Shown here: positions 19,501-26,642 of the stretch, in pieces | How the letters are laid out: each line of letters opens with the position of its first letter | How positions within the stretch are numbered: position 1 is the first letter of the stretch | NCBI GenBank assembly: GCA_002179805.1 | Contig: NAVB01001309.1 | Coordinates: 1 to 26,642, forward strand | Origin: Acanthamoeba lenticulata | Taxonomy: Eukaryota > Discosea > Longamoebia > Acanthamoebidae | DNA length: 26,642 nucleotides | Reading direction: 5' to 3' | The notes under the pieces: generated by a model | Seen by the model: only the letters and a program-made list of their open reading frames with translations | The model's database searches: none | Told to the model about the DNA's origin: nothing | Translations under genes and position numbers: made by a program

Positions 19501-21705
19501 AGACTCGTGTTCTGGTTCGGCAGCAGCGGCCGAGGCGCACCGCTGGGCAGGGCCTTGACTGCAGTCCACGTGTGGCCGCGTAACGCGTCGTGAGCAACGC
19601 CTTGTCGACGACAATGACGTTGTGGGCGTACCATAGGTCTTCCCAATGGCGGTGTAGGCGGCGTAGTCGACACCGCCCACGGTGGTCATCGACAACGAGT
19701 TGGTCACCTTGACATCGAACGAATCGGCTCGGTTGCTGTCGTGGGCGAAGCGTGTGAACGAGCGTAATCAAACAAGCAAGCCAAGCGGCGTGACGTACCC
19801 GGTCACGTTGTAGGTGGTACGGACTGTGTCCGCCAGCTCCAGCCTCACGTTGACCGCGATCGGCACCCCCACGGCCTCGCCATTCGTGACATTGACCCTG
19901 TAGGCGGTCCAAGCCACGGACATGATCAGTGTCTCGAGTGTTTCTTCGAGCGAAGGGACGATCGGACGCGCACCGGACGAGCCTGCCGCCCTTGGCCCAG
20001 ACGACGACCTCGGTGTCGTTGTTGACAAAAGCAAAGCTCGGATAGACGCCCGCGGGTGACGACGACTCCTGCTGGTCAAACTCCAAGAGCCCGTACACGA
20101 CCTTCTCGTTGCCCGAGTCAAGGTCGTGCACGACGAGCGACGTGTTGCCGTAGATGCGCCGCACAAAGGCCAGCGTCTTGCCGTCTCGTGAGAGGATCGG
20201 GCGCGCCGCCTGTATTGGTTGGTGCACAGCTTGTTGGACATGACTCGCAGCACCGAGCACTGAGATGAGCACGAACCCCTCCGGGACCACCGGCGACGTA
20301 TTCGGTCGTGTTGGCGACAACGCTGTAGCGCGAGATGGAGAAGATGCCCGCATGCGGATTCTTGTTGTAGGACCAGCCCTGAGAGTCCACGGAGTTCTCG
20401 CTGCATAGTCCCAAAAGACCACCAATCAGCTCCCACCACGGTCTTTGCGTAGAACGCAGGTGGTCCGGTCGGGTACCTGAAGTAGACAAAGAGGCCGTCC
20501 GGAGAAAAGACGGGCTCCTGGGGCCCGATCTGGGAGGTGGGCGACTTGCGTCCCACGAAGCGCTGGCCCTCGCCCGCCTTGGCCCCGGTGATCGGGTAAT
20601 TCCACAGCTCGCCGCCCGGGATCGAACGGTCCAACACGGTGAGCCACTGATTGCATGCCCAGCCCACGGTCAGAAGCGCCAGTTGACTGCGGCCTATGGG
20701 GGGCAAAGATTGGGGAGCGGACCTTCACGGCGATGACAGATTTGGCGTCAGGCGCCCACATCGCGTTCCTGTCCAGTCGCGTGTGACAATCGAGACCACA
20801 TCAGGCGGCGGCGAGAAGGGGAAGAGATACGTGACGGCGCGGTAGGGTTCCTGGGTGACTTGCTGCGCCCGAGCGGGGTCGCTTCGCTCCATGACCCAGA
20901 TGTTGTCGCTGCCGGACGCGTCACTGCATTTTGGAACCAGCGTGAGCCAGCGAACGGCAAAGGGCGAGCACTGACCACGAGGACGAGAAGAGCCAACCTG
21001 GTGAAGATGATCCGCTTGCCACTGGAGTCGTAGCGCGGTTGGACCTCGTAGGCCGCGCCGCCGCGGAGGAGCTGGGCCTCGCCTCCCTGTCACGCGGCCC
21101 ACGGCGTCCAATTGGTTCTTATCCCTTTTTGTCAACGGAGGACGGGAGCTTGGTACCGAGATGGGGACCGCGTAGATGTCGCCAAGCAGGTCGAACACCA
21201 ACTCTGTGCCGTCGGGAGACACGTCCACGTTGGTCCATGTGCCTGTTCCGCCACCTGCACGTGTGAATAGAGATGCCCAAAGGCCACCATGCAAAGGACT
21301 GTGCTCTTGCCTTCTGTGGTGGTAAAGCTGATGATGCGGGAGTGGTTGGCCGCCACATTCCATGACTGCGCCGGGTACAGTGGGAAGTCGTTCACGTCGC
21401 CGTCGCTTCCTGCCCCAGGCGGCACCTGCCCAACCCCGGCGTGAGGGATAACGCACTGGAAATTTCCAGGCTCACTGCTGAGCAGGAGAACAAGAGCGTA
21501 CGGGAATACAAGGTGGGGGTGGTGCGTTGTGCTGGTTGTCGGCATCGGCAACCTCAATGGCAAGGACCGTTGTGGCAATGGCAAAGGCGACAGTAGTGAG
21601 GGCAAGGCCGACCAAAGCGCCAACTAACAGCCGATGGCGAGTGAGCAGACTCTGACTCTCGGCATAGAGGGCTTCAGGCGCATGCCACAGCCGCTCGTTC
21701 TCCAT
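16577..21705 (-). CDS. Membrane-anchored TolB/PD40 beta-propeller fused to amidohydrolase
   Basis: 23 exons, about 1149 aa: 21705-21502, 21455-21311, 21242-21157, 21086-20998, 20923-20831, 20768-20723, 20646-20477, 20400-20277, 20209-19974, 19897-19799, 19735-19632, 19558-19380, 19310-18908, 18822-18665, 18536-18474, 18408-18316, 18245-18140, 18072-17979, 17865-17799, 17706-17419, 17341-17187, 17094-16889, 16818-16577. Residues about 24-48 form one membrane span after a short N-tail, a type II anchor. PD40-like repeats follow (TWTNVDVSPDGTELVFDLLG, RPILSRDGKTLAFVRR, SYPSFSAQGDKLVHVLWDD). The amidohydrolase half shows metal ligands in GYIDAHAHWMG, the lysine of GAFSAKSYMQPS, DGHTTIEHSLP, SVQAGAHGQIQGIGFHWEM, and the closing GSLEEGKLADLVFYDA. 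This architecture is common in bacterial imidazolonepropionase-like amidohydrolases. The substrate is unknown. Intron 2 (21310-21243) is GC-AG. Junctions around 18474-18665 are the least sure. Confidence 0.88.
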
Positions 21706-21812
21706 GTGTGCGGCCACTGTCAAGAGTGCCTCCGCCCGAGGTTGGTGGTTTAGCAATAATAACCCTTTTCTTTATTTTTCCCTTTATTTTGGATGATTTT
21801 ATTCTTTTCCTC

Positions 21813-22630
21813 TCAGCAGAGGAAGGGATGCCGAGTGGCCTGCCGACAGATCTCGCGGTGCTGTTCACGGCTGACGATGCGCTCCACGATTTCGCCATCA
21901 CCGCGCACAACGCGCATCCGTCCGGTGTCGGGATCGTACACCTCGCGATACGTGTTCCTGAGCTTTTCATACTCCTGCACCAGCGAATATTGACACGCAC
22001 GTGAGCCCTCGAGTTCATTCCACTCTTCATGATGTTCTCGGCTGCGTGAGGCACCAGATCAGAGAGCGGGCCAATCTTGCGTTTGGCTTCTGCAGGTGGA
22101 GGCTTGGCAGGAGGGACCACAGCAGCGGCCGGTGGTGCCGGTGGTGGGGCTGGCTGCCTCGTTGTGGCTGGCTCTGTGCTCTGTTGCAAAAACGTTGTTA
22201 GATGAGGAAGACTGGGGTGGAGCACGTGCAGGTGGATCAGTACAAGAACACGCGAGTCTGCAGCTTCTAGGGTGTCCTTCCTGTTGGTTTTGTTTTGCTT
22301 GCGCTCCTTCTCCTTCTTCTCTTTCCGCTTCTTTTTCTCCGCCTTCCTCTTCCTTCGCTCTCGCCTCTTTCGCCTTTCGTCCGACGAGGACGAAGAAGAC
22401 GAAGAGCTGTCGCTGTATTCAGAAGATGAAGGACTGCTCGACCTCCTTCGTCGGCGTCGGGAGGACTTCGAGGAGCTGTGACTTCTTCTTTTGCGACTGT
22501 GCCGGCTCTCTTCCTCACTACTGCTCGTTCTTCTGCGTTTCTTCCTCTCCCTTTCACGATCATCCCTACCTCGCGATTCTCGCTCTCTCGCTTCCATCTG
22601 TGGCTTTTCTTTTTGTCTTTTCTTTGTCAT
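21813..22630 (-). CDS. ARL6IP4: ARL6IP4 / SR-25-like arginine-serine-rich protein
   Basis: Family role: nuclear speckle SR-like protein linked to splicing. Proposed exons: 22630-22244, 22180-22055, 21974-21813; about 224 aa. The N-terminal half is Arg/Ser-rich then Lys/Glu-rich (SRKRRSHSSSKSSRRRRRR, KKKRKEKKEKERK), with a run of nine Ser. A Pro/Ala linker leads to the conserved C-terminus: EYEKLRNTYREVYDPDTGR, MRVVRGDGEIVERIVSREQH, REICRQATR. This matches the end of ARL6IP4 (VDPETGR, GDGEVLEEIV, HREINKQATR). The last intron (22054-21975) was set so both sides stay in phase; the middle intron (22243-22181) is a stop-free multiple of three and could be retained. The family normally runs about ten residues past QATR, while here it stops after HPFLC. 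It is tandem with PDH E1-alpha (96 bp) and the amidohydrolase (107 bp). Confidence 0.8.
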
Positions 22631-22726
22631 TTTTCAAGGTGTTGTATTGTTGGGCACCAGACAAACAAGAGGAGAGTGGCGGCTTTTTCTCTTGCGCTCA
22701 AGGTGTGTGTCTATGTGTTGTGTCTC

Positions 22727-24461
22727 TTAGTGCTTGGGGACGTAGGACTTGGAGAGCTCGACTGCCCGCACAGGGACATCCTCCAGGTAGATTTCCTGGT
22801 AGGTGGCCTCGAGCGGCAGGAAGGGCGACTCCAGGGCCTCCTTGAGGGCCTGGTCGATCTCAGCCTTGACCTCAGTCTCAATGGCCTTGATCTCCTCCTT
22901 GGTGGCGATGTTGTTGTCGAGCATCTTGTAGCGGATCTTCTCGATGGGGTCCCTGGTGCTCCTCATCCTGTTGATCTCCTCCCTCGTGCGGTACGACGTG
23001 CCGGGGTCAGACATCGAGTGGCCACCGTAGCGGTAGGTCTCGGCCTCCACCATGATGGGACCTGCACGTACAACAACAGACTTGTGTGAGTGAAAAGATC
23101 AAGCAAAATGTAAATAACAGAGAATCAATAATAATAATAAAAAGTGAAGTGAGGGGCTCGGACCCTTGTTGCGAGCCCAGTCGGCGGCGTAGAGCATGCC
23201 CTGCTTGACGGCGAGGGCGTCCATGCCGTCGATCTTGATGCCGGGGATGTAGTCGCCCCGCTTGTAGTACTCAGTCGAGGCCGACGACCTCTCGATGGAG
23301 GTACCCATGCCGTACTTGTTGTTCTCGCACATGAAGATGGCGGGCAGCTAAGTAGAGAGGAACGCACAAAGGAAGGAGGGGCACGTGAGTCATTCAGCGC
23401 CGGAATTGTTGGACTGTTGTCAACATCGACGTACCTTCCACAGGGCGGCCATGTTGTACGCCTCGAAGAGCTGACCCTGGTTGGCGGCACCGTCACCGAA
23501 CATGGAGACGGAAACGCGGCCGGTCTGGAGCAGAACGAAGGTGAGCAACGTGACTAGCCAGCAGCGGCAATAACAACAACAGAAAGGGAGGGGCGTAGGC
23601 TCACCTTCAGGTACTTCTGGGAGAAGGCAATACCAGCACCGAGGGGCACCTGGGCGCCGACAATACCGTTGCCACCATAGAAGTTGCCCTCCTTCCTGTA
23701 CATGTGCATAGAGCCACCCTTGCCCTTGGAGCAGCCATCGGCTCTGCCCATAAGCTCGGCCAGCACTTGCTGCAGGTGGGCAAAAGCCGGGTGAGCCATG
23801 AAGAATTGTCATTGTGATTTTGTTTTGCAATTGATGCAAGAAAATGAGAGCAGCTGTAGGGAGGTAACAAACCTTGGGCGTGCCACCGCGAGTGATGAGA
23901 TGGCCGTGGTCACGGTAAGCAGTGATGATGTGGTCCTCCAAAGTGAGGGCAGCCTCCATGCCGATCAAGACAGCTTCCTGCACAAGACGAAACATGAGCT
24001 ATATTCACAAAAATTCAAAGGAATGCGTTATCAAAGTACCTGGCCGTTGTATAGGTGAAGGAAACCCCTGATCTCCTTCTGCTTGTAGAGCTTGTCGGCC
24101 TCAGTTTCGGTCCTCCTGATCCTGACCATCTGCCTGAACATGGAGAGCAGCTCCTCCTTGCTGGTCTCGCACACCTGCTCGGGACCATCGCAAAGGTGCG
24201 CCTGATAGGGCGTCTGCATTTCCGTAATTTAAAGGGATTCTGGTCAATCTCGTCTCCAACTTGCCCTCACTGCGAGTGCCAATGAGGTACCTCAATCTTG
24301 AAACGGTACTTGCCGTTGCCGAGATCCTCGGCCTTGGCGCCGCTGAAGGCGCTGGCCTCCTCGGCGTAGCCACGACGGGACAGAACGAGCACACGAGCGG
24401 CAGAGCCCTCGGCGGCGAAGAAACGAGAAGCGGGGCGAAGAGCAGTGCAGGTCCTCCTCAT
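22727..24461 (-). CDS. PDHA1: Pyruvate dehydrogenase E1 component, alpha subunit (mitochondrial)
   Basis: Role: thiamine-diphosphate-dependent decarboxylation of pyruvate, with E1-beta, in the mitochondrial PDH complex. Exons: 24461-24291, 24213-24040, 23977-23873, 23769-23605, 23524-23435, 23347-23164, 23061-22727; about 407 aa, all in phase. Seen: Arg/Ala/Ser-rich presequence ([15 protein letters not shown]), [76 protein letters not shown], the ThDP motif [33 protein letters not shown], and the phosphorylation loop [20 protein letters not shown]. The serines matching human sites 1 and 2 (HSMS, TSYR) are both kept, so control by PDH kinase and phosphatase is likely. The tail ends SYVPKH. Length is normal for the family. 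It is divergent from the branching enzyme gene. Confidence 0.97.
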
Positions 24462-25176
24462 CTTCTCTTACTCAATTATGAATTGGAGGCGTAAGTGCGG
24501 CCGGAAGGACGGAAAACAGCGGTGCGGCCACAACCGACAAAGAATTCGCAGCGCGGACAGAAGTTGACAAACTCCGGCCAAAAGCAAGCCACAAGAAAAT
24601 GGCACAAAAAAACATGCACGCATGCTTGCATGTGCCCTCAGTCCCGATCAACCACACAACGTGGAGGGCCAGGGCATTAGTGTTGAGGGCAGATAGGTGA
24701 CGCAGAGGTCCTGGACTTTGGTTTTACAGGGTGCGTATATGTTGAGTTGCTGTTGATGAAAAGGAAACTACACAACAATAACATGTTGCGTTGCTGGCAT
24801 TCCAATGGACAAGGAGGAAATCTACAGGCGGTTCAGCGGGTAGGCGGCAGGAAAGAAAGAAGCGGCCACCAGACCGCTGGGCCAGTTCATAGTGACTGTG
24901 GGTTTAGGCTTGGGCTCGCGTGCCTTGGTCGCAGCTCGTCCCGTCCTGTCTTTTTCTCCTACGGCCGCAGACCCTCCCACACCTCCTCTCTGCAGTTATT
25001 CGCTTTGTGCGCACCAACAAGTACGTGTTTGGAGCATGCTCACGTGTGAGAGCGCTCTCATGATATGCAACGCACTGCAGAAGTTGGTGCCTTTGTAAAA
25101 ACAAGTGCTAAAGTTGTTTCTTATGGGCAGATCCAGCACTAGATCTAATCAGACGATCCACCAATCTTGAAAAATC
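24462..25176. promoter_or_regulatory. Divergent spacer between PDH E1-alpha and branching enzyme genes
   Basis: 715 bp with no supported gene. It holds promoters and 5' UTRs of both neighbours. Notable: a CATGCA-rich inverted repeat at 24612-24633 (ACATGCA and TGCATGT around CGCATGCT), and a 12-codon open frame at 24805-24843 (MDKEEIYRRFSG, then TAG) which could be an upstream frame in a long leader or chance. No tRNA or other RNA gene was recognised. Confidence 0.5.
24612..24633. repeat. CATGCA inverted repeat in the divergent promoter
   Basis: ACATGCA (24612-24618) and TGCATGT (24627-24633) are perfect inverse complements around CGCATGCT, which itself contains the palindrome GCATGC. The outer GGCACA at 24601 and TGTGCC at 24631 are also inverse complements. 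It could be a binding site for a dimeric regulator; that is inference. Confidence 0.5.
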
Positions 25177-26642
25177 ATGGCCTCCACCCCGAAGAGCAAC
25201 GTCGTTGCCCAACAGCCGCCGGCTACCAAGCCTGACACAATGGCCGTGGAAGCGGAAACCAAGAAGAAGGACCTCATGAAGCTGGTCGTGGACGACCCCT
25301 GGCTGGAGCCCCACAACGACAAGATCAGGTGGCGCTATCAGCGCTTCGAGGCGCTCAAGAACGAGATCGAGAAGGTCGAGGGCAGCCTCGACGCCTTCAG
25401 CTCGGCTTACAAGGACAAGTTTGGCTTCATTAAGCGCCCCGATGGTGTCGTCTACCGCGAGTGGGCTCCTGGCGCCGCGGAGGTCTCCCTCATGGGCGAC
25501 TTCAGTACGCCTTCCCTCCTCCTCCCATTTGACGCTTGCTGCTAGCTAACCTCACGTCCCCTTGACCTCTTTCACGACAGACGGCTGGAACAGGGACTCG
25601 CACAAGATGGAAAAGGACGAGCACGGCGTGTGGTCCGTGTTTGTGCCCAATGCGCCTGACGGCGTGGCCATCCCCCACGGCAGCAAAGTCAAGGTGCTCC
25701 TCCCTCTGGAGTTGCTTCATTCTCTTCTGCACACGCCACTCACGCGAGCGTTTCCTTGTCTGTCAGGCCATGGTCGGCTATCGTGACCCGCAGGGTCATT
25801 ACAAGCGCGAGGACCGCATCCCCGTGTGGGCCAAGCGCGTGGTGGAGCACTGGCATAACGGCCAGCGCGTGTTCGACGGTACCTCTCGGCTCTTCCATTC
25901 CTTTAACTTGATCTATATATCTCATGTGGCCGCTGGGGCTGGTGGTGGTTCAGCCGAGCACTGGGACCCGCCGCAGCAGTACCAGTGGAAGAACAAGAGC
26001 CCGTCCAAGCCCGACAGCCTCCACATCTACGAGACCCACGGTACGCCACTACATCCCCGTGCGGTGGGATGGTAGCAAGGACGATCCACCTTACTCACCA
26101 TTTTTATTTAATTTCTTATTACGAATTAATAAATCATTTTACTCAGTTGGAATGTCTGGTCGTGAGCCCCGTTATACGTCCTATTCCGGTACGCTGCCTC
26201 GCACTCAACTTCCCATGTCTGATGGATGAGCTTAGAGTGGTCTTGACTGATTTTTTCCATCTTCTTAACACTACCCTACAGAGTTTAGGCAGAACCTGCT
26301 GTGGTACATCAAGGAGACCGGCTACACGGCGATTCAGCTGATGGCCGTCATGGAGCACTCCTACTACCCGTCGTTCGGCTATCAGGTCACCAACTTCTTC
26401 GCTGTCTCGTCCCGATTCGGTACGATCCCCCTTCCCCGCCGATCTCACAACAGCTCTCGAGTCCTCATCTGAGGCTTTGCGATGAGCGCAGGCACGCCTG
26501 AGGAGCTCAAGGAGCTCATCGATGCCGCGCACGGGATGGGCCTCCAAGTCTACCTCGATCTTGTACGGTCCCTTTAACTACAGAATTCACCAAGCGGACC
26601 CTGACAAAAACAAACAAAAAAAAACAAAAAAAAAACAAAAAA
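25177..26642 (+). CDS. GBE1: 1,4-alpha-glucan (glycogen) branching enzyme, 3' end outside window
   Basis: Role: transfers oligoglucan chains to alpha-1,6 branch points in glycogen synthesis in the cytosol. Exons: 25177-25504, 25581-25693, 25767-25878, 25954-26040, 26147-26188, 26282-26419, 26492-26562, all in phase; 297 residues are present and the next exon lies outside. Seen: [20 protein letters not shown], the CBM48 module ([43 protein letters not shown]-like IPHGSKVK), [68 protein letters not shown]. These are the GH13_8 branching enzyme landmarks up to the first barrel strands. Catalytic Asp and Glu would lie downstream. The first 40 residues are a family-atypical Ala/Pro/Lys extension. 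Confidence 0.94.
26601..26642. repeat. A-rich low-complexity tract at the window edge
   Basis: From about 26605 the branching-enzyme intron becomes a run of A interrupted by single C, in steps of 3 to 10 A. The window ends inside it. Such tracts commonly stop assembly, so the edge may be a contig end. Confidence 0.7.

Noticed and set aside
22271..22481. Hydrophobic Phe/Leu/Ser-rich plus-strand frame (22272-22481)
   Set aside because: It is the complement of the Arg/Lys/Glu-rich region of the ARL6IP4-like gene; charged codons read as hydrophobic on the other strand.
24805..24843. Short frame MDKEEIYRRFSG as the first exon of an extra gene
   Set aside because: A donor-like GTAGGC follows, but no downstream exon with a convincing product was found before the branching enzyme start.

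Overview
The window is nuclear DNA from an intron-rich, GC-rich eukaryote. Short introns (mostly 46-145 bp) break almost every gene, coding exons favour G/C third positions, spacers are small, and both strands are densely used. The protein set (RMC1, ICME, TAF10, plant-type GATA finger, animal-type MPG, PDH E1-alpha, glycogen branching enzyme) and gene structure fit an amoebozoan close to Acanthamoeba. That is inference from style and content, not a database match. All exon limits were set by hand from GT-AG (one GC-AG) signals, reading phase and family conservation.

Left third. 1-2379 (+) is the 3' part of RMC1, a subunit of the MON1-CCZ1 Rab7 exchange factor. It is followed by a protein kinase with an unrecognised N-terminal half (2459-5741, +). 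An isoprenylcysteine methylesterase (5939-7784, -) is convergent with the kinase. It shares a 371 bp divergent promoter with a THEM4-like hotdog thioesterase (8156-9122, +), whose reading frame is broken once.

Middle. 9237-11877 (+) encodes a KCTD-type BTB domain fused to a LamG-like jellyroll domain. Two of its introns are unusually long and rich in hairpins and palindromes. It converges on a GATA zinc-finger gene (12337-13298, -), which is divergent from TAF10 (13906-14880, +). DNA-3-methyladenine glycosylase follows (15054-16481, +), with a PIP-box-like N-terminus.

Right part. The minus strand carries three tandem genes spaced by about 100 bp: PDH E1-alpha (22727-24461), an ARL6IP4/SR-25-like SR protein (21813-22630) and a 23-exon membrane-anchored TolB/PD40-amidohydrolase fusion (16577-21705). 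The glycogen branching enzyme gene (25177 onward, +) is divergent from PDH E1-alpha across a 715 bp spacer and runs off the window in an A-rich intron.

I see no operon or defence-island logic. The genes are mostly housekeeping: endosome maturation, prenyl-protein processing, transcription, base-excision repair and central carbon metabolism. The least explained items are the structured introns at 11111-11669, the kinase N-terminus, the BTB-LamG fusion, the PIP-like motif on the glycosylase and the unusual 5' splice-site consensus (GTACG/GTGCG).
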